Part shown: positions 39,779 to 50,200 of the stretch, one piece after another
Position numbering within the stretch: the stretch's first letter is position 1
Layout of the letters: every line of letters starts with the position of its first letter
From: Ferrovaceae bacterium
GTDB lineage: Bacteria; Pseudomonadota; Gammaproteobacteria; Burkholderiales; Ferrovaceae
Assembly: GCA_027449685.1 (NCBI GenBank)
Contig: DAIDLC010000006.1
Coordinates: forward strand, 1 to 64,000
Direction: 5' to 3'
DNA length: 64,000 bases
Position numbers and translations under genes: made by a program
The notes under the pieces: model-generated
Told to the model about the DNA's origin: nothing
Databases searched by the model: none
Seen by the model: the letters and a program-made list of their open reading frames with translations, nothing else

Positions 39779-41332
39779 CTATTGATCATGGCCAGAATAA
39801 CAAAGATTGAATGATTTGTTGATCAGGGGAAAATCGGGCACGATGTTCCCCAGGATGGCGTGTTCCAGTACCGGCCAGTTTTGCCAGGAGGGGTCATGCA
39901 GATGGATGTCACGCAGGGTGAGAGAATCGCGGTGATTTTCCAACTGTAACGCCACCTGGATTTCGCCACGCCAACCTTCCACGCGCCCCAATCCCCGCAC
40001 CGCATGGGTTGATGCCAGGTTCTGTTGGGCAGCGACGGCGGGTCCTGGCGCCGGCAGATGATCGAGAATGAGGCGAATCAGGCGCAGGGATTCGAGCGTT
40101 TCATCAAATCGCACAGCAACCCGAGCGGCCACATCGCCTTCTTCCCGCAGTGCCGCTTGAACATCCAGAGCGTTGTAGGGTGCCCAGTTCCCATGGCAGC
40201 GCAAATCAGCGGCCATGCCACTGGCGCGACCAGCAAGGCCTGTCAGCCCCAGCTGTCGAGCCAGGCCGGGCAAGACCTGGCCCGTGGTTCCAAAGCGGTC
40301 CTGCAAGCCGGCATGGCCCTCGTAGATGTCCCGCAGGGTGAGTAATTCGGGTTCCAGCGCCACACACTGGGCATGAAGCAGGGCGCACTGGGTTTTGTCC
40401 AGATCTGTTCGCACACCGCCAGGCAGGATGGAATCCATCAAGAGGCGATGGCCAAACAGCGCTTTGGACAGGCGCAGCCAGTCTTCTCGCAAGCGCGAAA
40501 AATGCGCCAGCCCCACGGCAAAACCCGCATCGTTGCCCAAGGCGCCCAAATCCCCCAGATGATTGGCCACCCGTTCCCGTTCCAGCAGCAGGGCGCGCAA
40601 CCACAGGGTGCGTTCCGCTACCCGCCAGTCCAGAGCGGCTTCCAAAGCCATGCAGAAGGCCCAGGAGTAAGCCACCGTACTGTCACCACATAACCGGGCG
40701 GCCAACTCATGACCCAGCAGGGCGGGTCGTTGCCGCCAGCGTGCTGCAGCGCCCTTATGGGTATAGCCCAGATGGGCCTCCAGGCGCAAAACTTTTTCTC
40801 CTACTACCGAAAAGCGGAAATGCCCCGGCTCGATGATGCCGGCATGAATGGGGCCCACGGCAATTTCATGTACCCCCTCACCAGTTACTGGAACAAAGGC
40901 ATAAGGTTGGGGTGGGGCGCTTTGCTCACGCAGCCAACAACCATGGTCCAGCCACGGACGTTGGTCCGGCGCGTCAAAGGCCAGACTGAAATCAGCCAGG
41001 TCGACGGCGGCGCGTTGCAGACGATTGGCTGCGGGAAAGAGCGGACTCAGGTCTGGAATCTTTTGCGCTTTACCCAGCTCCAGCCAGACCCACGCCAGGG
41101 TTTCTTCCAGGGCGTAGGTGACATGCAGCAGGGTTGCATGGGCATCCGGCCAAAGTGCCACCAGACGACCTCCGGCCTGGTGGATGCGCTGGGCAAGGGG
41201 CCACCACTGCGCGCCGGGGCAAGGTCCATGCCAGACGGGAAAGGGGCCAGGCAGGCGTTGGCAGTCGGGACATAGTTCCTGCAGCAGGCGTTGCAGAATG
41301 GTCCGTTGGAGGGGGGGGGCTGAGGAGGTCAT
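39779..41332 (-). CDS. hyfG: HyfG/HycE-like large subunit with incomplete NiFe site
   Basis: The product has 517 residues: an N-terminal NuoC-like part (to about 160), then a NuoD/HycE-like domain from EIAVGPIHAGIIEPGHFRF. The two NiFe-binding CxxC motifs are half lost. The first reads LCGDSTVAYS (HycE: CGIC) and the C-terminal one reads NLCYSGHDQ (HycE: CYSC), so each keeps its first Cys only. Hydrogen chemistry is therefore unlikely. This fits the Ehr (energy-converting-hydrogenase-related) complexes that sit between group 4 hydrogenases and complex I. The real electron donor or acceptor is unknown. Confidence 0.85.
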   Translation of the reverse strand: MTSSAPPLQRTILQRLLQELCPDCQRLPGPFPVWHGPCPGAQWWPLAQRIHQAGGRLVALWPDAHATLLHVTYALEETLAWVWLELGKAQKIPDLSPLFPAANRLQRAAVDLADFSLAFDAPDQRPWLDHGCWLREQSAPPQPYAFVPVTGEGVHEIAVGPIHAGIIEPGHFRFSVVGEKVLRLEAHLGYTHKGAAARWRQRPALLGHELAARLCGDSTVAYSWAFCMALEAALDWRVAERTLWLRALLLERERVANHLGDLGALGNDAGFAVGLAHFSRLREDWLRLSKALFGHRLLMDSILPGGVRTDLDKTQCALLHAQCVALEPELLTLRDIYEGHAGLQDRFGTTGQVLPGLARQLGLTGLAGRASGMAADLRCHGNWAPYNALDVQAALREEGDVAARVAVRFDETLESLRLIRLILDHLPAPGPAVAAQQNLASTHAVRGLGRVEGWRGEIQVALQLENHRDSLTLRDIHLHDPSWQNWPVLEHAILGNIVPDFPLINKSFNLCYSGHDQ

Positions 41333-41353
41333 GGTAGACAGGGCAAGAGGGGG

Positions 41354-42823
41354 TTATCCACCCAATAAACGGGCTGATTGCTGGTACCACTGTTCCAGGG
41401 CCGGGGGAATGTAGAGTCCCAAGCAAAGCCCTGCGGCCAGATGAACGAAAACAGGAATCAATGCCGGCGGGTGACGCAAGGTAGGTAGGGTGGTGGAACC
41501 AAATACCATGGGTTGAATGCGTCCAAAAATGGCGGCAAAAGCCACTCCTAACGCCAGCAATAAAAATGGCGTGGCCCAGGCATGGTCACGCATGGCGGTG
41601 GTCACGATCAAAAATTCACTGGCAAAGACCCCGAAGGGGGGCATCCCCAAAATGGCGAAGGATCCCAGAATCAAGCCCCAGCCCAGGGTGGGGCTGATCT
41701 GCAAAAGACCTCGAATATCCTCCATGACTTGGGTTCCTGCGCGTTGGGTGGCATGGCCCACTGCAAAAAATATGGAGGATTTGATCAGTGAATGCACCGT
41801 CATATGCAGTAATCCCGCAAAGTTGGCCACCGCTCCACCCATGCCGAAAGCAAAGGTGATCAAACCCATATGTTCGATGGAAGAGTAGGCAAACAGTCGC
41901 TTCACATCCTTCTGCCGGGAAAGAAAAAAAGCAGCCGTCACCACCGAGAGCAGCCCGAATCCCATCAGTAGTTGGCTTGCCAGACTGGAGTGTAACGCCC
42001 CATCAGTCAGGATCTTGCAACGTAGCAAGGCATAGAGGGCGACATTCAACAGAAGACCGGACAAAACGGCCGAAACGGGTGTGGGTCCTTCGGCATGGGC
42101 ATCGGGAAGCCAGTTGTGCAGGGGGACCAGCCCCACCTTGGTCCCATACCCGATGAACAGAAAGGCAAAAGCCAGCGTCATGATGTCCGGGTCCAGGGCC
42201 CCCTTCACGGCATTCAGTTGGGTCCAGAGCAGCGCCCCCCCGTCCGGGGGAATGATTTTTTCTGCCGCCATGTACAGCAAAACGGTTCCAAACAGGGCCT
42301 GTGCGATGCCAACGCCGCACAGGATGAAATATTTCCATGCGGCCTCAAGGCTGGCTGGTGTTCGGTACAGACTGACCAACAACACGGTGGTCAGGGTTGC
42401 CGCCTCCATGGAAACCCACAGGATGCCCATGTTGTTGGTGGTAAGGGCCACCAGCATGGTAAAGCTGAAGAGTTGGTACATGCTGTGATACAGGCGCAGG
42501 CGATTGGGCGTCATGCGGCCATGGTCCCGCTCCACGCGCATATAGGCACGGGAAAACAGCGCCGTGGTCAGGGCGACGAAGGCCGTCAGACTGACCAGAA
42601 ACACATTGAGAGAATCCAGAAAAAAGCTGTGATCCCAGGCGGAGGAGGGGCCGTTGGCGATGACCTGACGGGTCAGGTCGCAGGCGCCCAAAAACGTCAA
42701 CAGGCAAAACAGGGCGTTGACTTCGGGGGCTTTGTCGCGTTGTCCCATCAGGGCCAAAACCAGACTGCCCAGCAAAGGCAGGAGCAGGACGGGCAGCAAG
42801 GGGTGCCAAAGGTCATTCATCAC
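41354..42823 (-). CDS. hyfF: HyfF-like antiporter-type membrane subunit
   Basis: This 489-residue protein belongs to the NuoL/M/N (Mrp-type antiporter) family, with about fourteen helices. GYGTKVGLVPLHNWLPDAHAEGPTPVSAVLSG carries the conserved channel Lys and a PxxWLPxAHxxAP-like signature, and FAYSSIEHMGLITFAFG and LLHMTVHSLIKSSIFFAVGH carry the further Lys/His. An upstream Glu lies in ILWVSMEAATLTTVLLV. Proton (or sodium) channel residues thus look intact. It overlaps hyfE by 11 bases. Confidence 0.9.
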   Translation of the reverse strand: MMNDLWHPLLPVLLLPLLGSLVLALMGQRDKAPEVNALFCLLTFLGACDLTRQVIANGPSSAWDHSFFLDSLNVFLVSLTAFVALTTALFSRAYMRVERDHGRMTPNRLRLYHSMYQLFSFTMLVALTTNNMGILWVSMEAATLTTVLLVSLYRTPASLEAAWKYFILCGVGIAQALFGTVLLYMAAEKIIPPDGGALLWTQLNAVKGALDPDIMTLAFAFLFIGYGTKVGLVPLHNWLPDAHAEGPTPVSAVLSGLLLNVALYALLRCKILTDGALHSSLASQLLMGFGLLSVVTAAFFLSRQKDVKRLFAYSSIEHMGLITFAFGMGGAVANFAGLLHMTVHSLIKSSIFFAVGHATQRAGTQVMEDIRGLLQISPTLGWGLILGSFAILGMPPFGVFASEFLIVTTAMRDHAWATPFLLLALGVAFAAIFGRIQPMVFGSTTLPTLRHPPALIPVFVHLAAGLCLGLYIPPALEQWYQQSARLLGG

Positions 42824-43472
42824 GCAATTGTTCCAGGTTGCTCATATCCAGGCTGTCAAACTGTTCGCGAATGTGAAACAGAAACACACCCAAAATCAGA
42901 ATACCCACCAGAACATCCAGTGCAATACCCAGTTCCACCACCATGGGCATGCCGTAAGTGGCGGAAGTGGCCGCAAAAAACAGTCCGTTCTCCATGGAAA
43001 GAAAGGCAATGACCTGAGGCAAGGCCTTGGAGCGGGTGATCATGGTCATGAAGGACAGTAAAACGCAGGCCAGGGCAATTCCCAGGGTGCCCCGTGCCAC
43101 TGAGCTGGACATTTGCGAGAGCGGTTGTGCCAGGTAAAAGGCCAACATGACCAGCAGGATACCCAGCAGCATGATGGTTGGGATATTGATCAGGGTCTCT
43201 ACTTCGCGACGCACCCGCAGCCGATCGATGACGCGATAGAGTAAAGCCGGAATCAATAGTACCTTGAGTAACAGGGTGAGCAGTGCCGAATAGTACAAAT
43301 GGGGTTGGCTGGTGACGTAGCCCACCACAGTGGTGGAAAGCACCAGTGTGATGCCTTGCAGGGTAAACAAATGGATGAGCGTGAGAATGCGTCGCTGGGC
43401 CAGCATGGCAAAAGAAAGCATCAGCAATAACGCCGCCAAAAGGTTGATGAACTGCGCGATCAGGGCGCTCAT
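42813..43472 (-). CDS. hyfE: HyfE-like membrane subunit
   Basis: The 219-residue protein matches the normal HyfE length. The ATG at 43472 overlaps the hyfC stop (ATGA); the 312-residue frame of the track runs back into hyfC and is wrong. The first half has three helices resembling NuoK-type proteins (ILTLIHLFTLQGITLVLSTTVVGY), and the second has three more ending in ALDVLVGILILGVFLFHIREQFDSLD. PQVIAFLSMENGLFFAA contains the buried Glu typical of NuoK. It is part of the membrane arm. Confidence 0.9.
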   Translation of the reverse strand: MSALIAQFINLLAALLLMLSFAMLAQRRILTLIHLFTLQGITLVLSTTVVGYVTSQPHLYYSALLTLLLKVLLIPALLYRVIDRLRVRREVETLINIPTIMLLGILLVMLAFYLAQPLSQMSSSVARGTLGIALACVLLSFMTMITRSKALPQVIAFLSMENGLFFAATSATYGMPMVVELGIALDVLVGILILGVFLFHIREQFDSLDMSNLEQLRDE

Positions 43473-44431
43473 GCGGCTTTTCCAAAGGGAGTGAGAAGAA
43501 GGGTGATCAGCATGCCAATCACGGCCAGCAGAAAAGCCGTGGCCAAAAATTCCGGCACCCGAAAAATGCGCATCTTGGCGCTGAAGGTTTCCAGTAAGGC
43601 CAGCAATGCTCCTCCCACAGCCAGCTTGAACACCAACAGAGGCAGCGCCAGCAGGAGCAATAAGGGGGTTTTGGCGTTGGCGATTCCCCAGGGAAAGAAC
43701 AAGGCCAATCCCATGCAGGAGTAAGCAAATAACTTCAAGCTGGCGGCCCATTCAAACAGAGCCAGGTGGCGTGCGGAGTATTCCAGGATCAGAGACTCAT
43801 GAATCATGGTGAGTTCCAGATGGGTAGTGGGATTATCCACCGGAATGCGTGCATTTTCTGCCAGGGAGACCAGTGTGAAAGCCACACCGGCAAAGGCCAG
43901 GCTGGGATGAATCACCAGGGTTTGGTGGGCCAACCCTTCCACGATGGTGGACAGGGAAGTGGCTCGGGAAATGAGGGAAGCCGAGAATAGCACCATCAGT
44001 AATGCGGGTTCGGCCAGAAATCCGATCAGCATGTCTCGTCGTGCGCCCAAAGTCCCGAAGGCGGTTCCCACGTCCATGGCGGCCAAGGACAAAAACACCC
44101 GCGCCAGGGCAAACAAGCCCACCAGGGCAATGGCATCAGCCGCGGGGGCCAAGGGCAGATCCGTGGACAGCGTGGGGATGATGGCGCTGGCCAATACCAT
44201 GCAGCCAAAAACGATATAGGGTGCGGCGCGGTACAGTGGGGAGGCCTGGTGGGCCACGATCAATTCCTTGTGAAACAGTTTGTGCAAGGTGTAGTACGGT
44301 TGGAACAGGGAAGGGGCCGTCTTGTTTTGCAACCAGGCCCGCCACTGGTTGACCCAACCGGTAAGCAAGGGAGCCAACAGCAAGGCCAGCAGGATATCCA
44401 GCAACTGGGCCAATAGACTAAGCCCGTTCAT
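43469..44431 (-). CDS. hyfC: HyfC-like (NuoH-type) membrane subunit
   Basis: This 320-residue protein has eight or so helices and is the subunit that links the Fe-S arm to the membrane arm. Family features: PLLTGWVNQWRAWLQNKTAPSLFQPYYTLHKLFHKE near the start, AMDVGTAFGTLGARRDMLIGFLAEPALLMVLF, and VSLAENARIPVDNPTTHLELTMIHE, the conserved acidic loop. Its start overlaps the hyfB stop by four bases, so the two are translationally coupled. Confidence 0.9.
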   Translation of the reverse strand: MNGLSLLAQLLDILLALLLAPLLTGWVNQWRAWLQNKTAPSLFQPYYTLHKLFHKELIVAHQASPLYRAAPYIVFGCMVLASAIIPTLSTDLPLAPAADAIALVGLFALARVFLSLAAMDVGTAFGTLGARRDMLIGFLAEPALLMVLFSASLISRATSLSTIVEGLAHQTLVIHPSLAFAGVAFTLVSLAENARIPVDNPTTHLELTMIHESLILEYSARHLALFEWAASLKLFAYSCMGLALFFPWGIANAKTPLLLLLALPLLVFKLAVGGALLALLETFSAKMRIFRVPEFLATAFLLAVIGMLITLLLTPFGKAA

Positions 44432-46422
44432 CGTTTCACCAGCAAAAGAATGGCGATGAGGGTGAGAAAACTGTACAGCAGGTAGCGTGCAATGCGGCCT
44501 TGCTGCAAGTGTCCCACGGTGCGGGAACAGACGTTCAGCATCAGCACGACGGGTTGATAGAGCCAGTTCCAGAAGGGATCGAAAATTTGAACCCGGTAGT
44601 GGGGGGCCTGATCGAAGGCGCTGGGTAGCTCGCGTTGGAGTGTGAAAAAGGGCTCAAAAATCTGCCGGATGGGCTGTCCAAAACCTTCCGCAGTATCTTG
44701 CATGCGCGGGGTTTGGGCGGCAAAACCACAGTCCCAGGGTGCCCCACGGCGCAGTTGCCCGTGGTAAAACCAGCGTACGAAGGCATAGGCCAGCAGTGAG
44801 CAACTCACAACGCCCAGCAGGAAGATGATTGGTCCGTAGCTGGCACTTTGCTGTGCCACCGGGATCAGCAACCAGAAAGACTGTTGGGTGACTTCCGCCA
44901 ACGAGGTTCCCGTCAGAAGGTGCATGGTTTCATGCGTGAAGGCCAGTAAGGGAGCGGGAAACAATCCCAGACCCAGACAACCTGCCACCAGCCAGAGCAT
45001 GCCCAGGCGTTCCAGCCAGCGGGCATCCTTGGCCTGTGCCAGCTTGTCCTCCCGGGGTTGCCCCAAAAAAATCACGCCATAAAATTTCACCATGGTGTAT
45101 CCCGCCAAAGCAGCCACCAGGGCAATGACCGCAGCCACCACCGGTACCAGCATGTTGAGGAAGGAGTTGGGTAGCCCGGGAGTAAACAGAAAGCTTTGCA
45201 GTAACAGCCATTCGGAAACGAATCCTCCCAGTGGAGGCAAGCCAGCGCTGGTCAGGGTGCCGATCAGGGTGAGCCAGGCCACCCAGGGCATGGTGCGAAT
45301 CAACCCTCCCAACTTGCCCAAGCTGCGTTCATGGGTGGCGTGCAGCACCGAACCAGTGGCCAAAAACAGCAGGCTTTTAAAGCAGGCATGGCTGAAGGCA
45401 TGATACAGCACGGCACTCAAAGCCAGGGCCGCCATGGGGTACATGTGATAGGCGCTGAAGAGTGCCGCCAACCCGGTACCTGCCAGCATGAGACCCATGT
45501 TTTCTACCGAGGAATAGGCCAGTAGGCGCTTCATGTCCACCTGAACCGCCGCATACACCACGCCAAACAAAGCAGTGGCCAACCCCAGTCCCAGTAGCAC
45601 TACGCCCCACCACCATTGGGGGGTATGCAAAATATCGAAGGTGATGCGCAACAGCCCATACAGCGCGGTTTTCAGCATGACGCCGCTCATCAGGGCCGAA
45701 ACGGGAGACGGTGCTGCGGGGTGGGCTTCTGGAAGCCAGATATGCAGCGGCAGCATGCCCGCCTTGGTACCAAACCCGAACAGAGCCAGTAAAAAGCCCA
45801 GGGATGCTGCTGCGGGGGGTAACTGCTGGGTCCGCAGATTCTGAAACGTATAATCACCCGTGTGGGCTTGCAAGACTCCGAAGCACAGTAAAATGCCCAC
45901 TGCACCCACGTGAGCCATGAGCAGGTACAGATATCCGGCGCGCCGGATTTCTGCCAAACGATGGTTGGCGATGACCAAAAAATAGGAGGAGAGAGCCATG
46001 CTTTCCCAAAACACCATGAAGGCATAGGCGTCGTCGGCAATGATCACCAGGGTCATGCTGGCCAAAAACAGATGAAATTCAAAACAGAGCAGACCAGGCG
46101 GGGTTCCCTCACCCTGACGGAAATACCCTCCGGCAAAGAGGGAAATTCCGGCGGAGCAGGCGCCGATGAGCATCAGAAAAAATGCAGCCAGGGCGTCTAG
46201 ACGAAAATGAAAGGGTAATCCGGGAAGCCCCAGAGGCAGAATGAGCGTATGTGGGGGCGTATCGAGCGCCAGCGCTGCGGCCCCGAACAAACATAATCCC
46301 ACCAGAGCGCCTGCGGGAAACAAAACCCGCGCAACCAGTTTGAGGTGACGTAAGGCCATCAGGCCCAGCGTGCCAATCAGCAGCCAGGCCAGTACCGCCC
46401 ATAGAACGAAATCCAGTGGCAT
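44428..46422 (-). CDS. hyfB: HyfB-like antiporter-type membrane subunit
   Basis: The product has 664 residues and is first in the operon. It is a NuoL/N-like pump subunit with long C-terminal helices: FGFGTKAGMLPLHIWLPEAHPAAPSPVSALMSG, LLAYSSVENMGLMLAGTG, YHAFSHACFKSLLFLATGSVLHATHERSLG. Upstream, FMVFWESMALSSYFLVI carries the Glu of the pump. All main channel residues are present. With hyfF it gives the complex two antiporter-like modules. The ATG is the best start; the divergent tadA promoter region lies upstream. Confidence 0.92.
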   Translation of the reverse strand: MPLDFVLWAVLAWLLIGTLGLMALRHLKLVARVLFPAGALVGLCLFGAAALALDTPPHTLILPLGLPGLPFHFRLDALAAFFLMLIGACSAGISLFAGGYFRQGEGTPPGLLCFEFHLFLASMTLVIIADDAYAFMVFWESMALSSYFLVIANHRLAEIRRAGYLYLLMAHVGAVGILLCFGVLQAHTGDYTFQNLRTQQLPPAAASLGFLLALFGFGTKAGMLPLHIWLPEAHPAAPSPVSALMSGVMLKTALYGLLRITFDILHTPQWWWGVVLLGLGLATALFGVVYAAVQVDMKRLLAYSSVENMGLMLAGTGLAALFSAYHMYPMAALALSAVLYHAFSHACFKSLLFLATGSVLHATHERSLGKLGGLIRTMPWVAWLTLIGTLTSAGLPPLGGFVSEWLLLQSFLFTPGLPNSFLNMLVPVVAAVIALVAALAGYTMVKFYGVIFLGQPREDKLAQAKDARWLERLGMLWLVAGCLGLGLFPAPLLAFTHETMHLLTGTSLAEVTQQSFWLLIPVAQQSASYGPIIFLLGVVSCSLLAYAFVRWFYHGQLRRGAPWDCGFAAQTPRMQDTAEGFGQPIRQIFEPFFTLQRELPSAFDQAPHYRVQIFDPFWNWLYQPVVLMLNVCSRTVGHLQQGRIARYLLYSFLTLIAILLLVKR

Positions 46423-46535
46423 TGTGACGCCAATATTCCTTCTGATAAGGTGCGTGAATCAAGCCACACAATAGCGCGAAGCGCGGGCGCGTGGCAACAG
46501 AAAAATGATGCCAGGCTGTGATCTGCGTAGACTCT

Positions 46536-46550
46536 ACCGTACGCTACGGT
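46536..46550. promoter_or_regulatory. Palindrome between hyfB and tadA
   Basis: ACCGTA-CGC-TACGGT is a perfect 6-bp inverted repeat with a 3-base centre in the divergent gap, 13 bases before the dispersed element copy B. It could be an operator for either direction. Confidence 0.4.
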
Positions 46551-46558
46551 TGGTACAG

Positions 46559-47097
<539 letters not shown>

Positions 47098-47211
47098 AGG
47101 CGTGCGTAGGTGGGCCTTGAGTTTCGCCCACCCCGGTGGGGACGCGCAAAGAGTGATCGGGGAACGGGATTTCACGCTAAAATGTTGCTTTGATGTCATT
47201 TCCCTCGCCCC

Positions 47212-50200
47212 GTGACCGCCTCTGATCCTGCCTTCGTTCATCTGCGCCTGCACACCGAATTTTCCATCACCGATGGCATTGTGCGTATCGAGCAGGCCAT
47301 CGACCGCGCCTGCGCCGAGCACATGGGCGCTCTGGCCATCACGGATCTGGGCAATCTCTTCGGCCTGATTCGGTTTTACACCCAGGCACGCAAAAAAGGT
47401 CTCAAACCCATTGCGGGATGCGATGTCTGGATCAGTGACCAAACAACGCACGCCGAGCCTTTTCGGCTGTTGCTGCTGGTGCGTGATCATGCGGGTTATC
47501 TGGCCTTATGTCGCTTGTTGTCGCGCGCCTGGCGCGAAGGCCAGCACCATGGTCTGGCCTGTATCGAGCGCTCCTGGCTGGAACAGGAAAAAGATGGCCT
47601 CATCGTGTTGTCCGGGGCCCATCAGGGAGACATCGGCCAGGCGCTGGCCACTGGCCAGGAAGCCTTGGCCTACGAGCGCGCCCGCGCGTGGGCTCGGGTG
47701 ATGGGCGATGCCTTCTATATGGAATTGCAGCGTACCGGAGACCCGCATGCCGATGCCTGCGTGATGGACCATCTGCGTGTGGCAGCCGATCTGGATATTC
47801 CCGTGGTGGCCACCCATCCGATCCAGTTCATGGAACCTGAAGATTTCAAGGCGCATGAGGCCCGGGTGTGTATTGCTCAGGGGCGGCTCCTGGCAGATGC
47901 CAAACGGCCCCGTTTCTTCAACGAGCAACAGTATTTCAAATCCCGGGAGGACATGCTCGCCCTGTTTGCCGATGTGCCCGAGGCCTTGCAGAATGCGGTG
48001 GAGATTGCCAAACGGTGCAACCTGGAGTTGACCTTGGGCAAACCGCGGTTACCCGAATTTCCTACTCCGGTGGGAGTGGGGTTGGACGATTTCATGGTAC
48101 AGGAAAGCAAAAGAGGGCTGGAGCAACGCCTGCAATGGCTGTATCCCGACCCCGAGTTGCGCGAGCGTGAGCGTTCCACCTATTTGGCCCGTCTGGAATT
48201 TGAAACCCAAACGATCATCCAGATGGGTTTTGCCGGATACTTCCTGATCGTGGCAGACTTCATCAACTGGGCCAAGCACCATGAAGTCCCAGTGGGGCCA
48301 GGCCGGGGTTCAGGTGCTGGATCGCTGGTGGCCTTCAGCCTGGGAATCACCGATCTCGATCCACTCCGATATGACTTGCTCTTCGAACGCTTTCTGAATC
48401 CTGAACGGGTTTCCATGCCTGATTTTGACGTGGACTTCTGCCAGGATGGGCGTGATCGGGTGATCGACTATGTGCGCCACAAATATGGTCCGGACTGTGT
48501 ATCGCAAATTGCCACCTTTGGAACCATGGCGGCCAAGGCGGTGATACGGGATGTGGGTAGGGTGCTGGATCTTCCCTACGGCTTTGTGGACCAGTTGGCC
48601 AAGCTGGTGCCCTTCGAGATTGGCATGACCTTGACCAAGGCGCGGGAACAGGAGCCGCAAATCAACCAACGGGCCCAGCAGGAAGAAGAAGTGGCAGAAC
48701 TTCTGGTGCTGGCAGAAAAACTGGAAGGAGTAACCCGCAATGTGGGGATGCATGCGGGCGGCGTGCTCATCGCTCCGGGGCAGTTGACGAATTTTACGCC
48801 GCTGTATTGCCAGGAAGGCTCGGATGCCGTAGTCAGCCAGTACGACAAGGATGATGTGGAAAAAGTCGGTTTGGTCAAGTTCGACTTTTTAGGGTTGCGT
48901 ACCCTGACCATCCTGGACTGGGCCGAACGGCATATCCGTGAACTACCTGATGACCCCCAGGCAGCCGGTTTTCGGGTAGCGGAAATCCCCCTAGATGATC
49001 CTCAAACCTATGCGCTGTTTGGCTCGGGTAATACTACGGCGGTTTTTCAACAGGAATCTCGCACCGCCAAGGATCTGGAAAAACGCTTGCAACCCGATCG
49101 CTTCGAAGACATCATCGCGCTCATGGCGTTGAATCGTCCTGGTCCCTTGCAGTCCGGGATGGTGGACGATTTCATCAACCGCAAGCAGGGACGGGCCAAG
49201 GTGGATTTCTTTCACCATGCCCTGGAGCCTGTATTAAGCCCCACCTACGGGGTGATCGTCTATCAGGAACAGGTCATGCAAATTGCCCAGGTGTTGGCGG
49301 GCTATACGCTGGGAGGCGCCGACCTGTTACGTCGTGCCATGGGTAAAAAGGATGCCACCGAAATGGCCCGACAGCGCACCCGTTTCATCGAAGGGGCCAC
49401 CGAGCGAGGCACTCCGGTAAAACTGGCCACGCAGTTGTTCGATCTGATGGAAAAATTTGCCGAGTATGGGTTCAACAAATCCCACTCGGCAGCCTACGCG
49501 CTCATTTCCTATCAAACGGCCTGGCTCAAGTGTCATTATCCGGCCCAGTTCATGGCGGCTACTTTGTCGGGCGATCTGGATGACACCGACAAGGTGGCTT
49601 TGTTTGTGGAAGATGCGCGCCGCAATCATCTGGAAATTCTTCCGCCGGATGTCAACACCTCTGCATACCGCTTCATTCCCGTGAATGCGCGACAAATCCG
49701 CTATGGACTCGGGTCGGTGAAGGGCACGGGTGAATCTGCTGCGCTGGAGATCATGCGCGTGCGCGCGCAGGGAGCGTTCCAGAGTTTGTTCGACTTTTGT
49801 TTGCGCGTGGACAAACGCGTGGTCAACCGTCGCGTGGTGGAGGCTTTGATCAAGGCGGGCGCATTCGATGCTCTGGGTGACGAACGAGCGACCTTGCTGG
49901 CCTCGGTGGACGATGCCTTGTCCCTGGCAGAACAATCGGCCCGTAACAGCCATCAGGCCGGTTTGTTTGGGGAAGAGGAAACAACCCTGCAGGAGACGCT
50001 CCCCTTGACGGTGGTGTCTGCCTGGGGCGTGAAGGAACGATTAATGCACGAGAAGTCGGTGCTGGGGTTTTATTTCAGCGGACACCCCTTTGCGGCTTGG
50101 TATTCCGAAGTGAAAGGCATGATTTCACGGCAACTGGGTGACCTGGTTCCGCAAAATGATAAAGTGGTGGTGGCAGGCATCGTGGCCAGCACCAGAATTC

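Noticed and set aside
39779-41332. Functional group 4 [NiFe] hydrogenase large subunit
   Set aside because: Both CxxC motifs have lost their second cysteine, and no hydrogenase maturation genes or HyfH are in the window.
42095-43012. 305-residue plus-strand ORF opposite hyfF/hyfE
   Set aside because: Gln/Gly/His-rich mirror of membrane-protein codons; typical antisense shadow.
43473-43751. N-terminal extension of HyfE in the ORF track
   Set aside because: It is hyfC read in another frame; the ATG at 43472 overlaps the hyfC stop in the usual ATGA manner.
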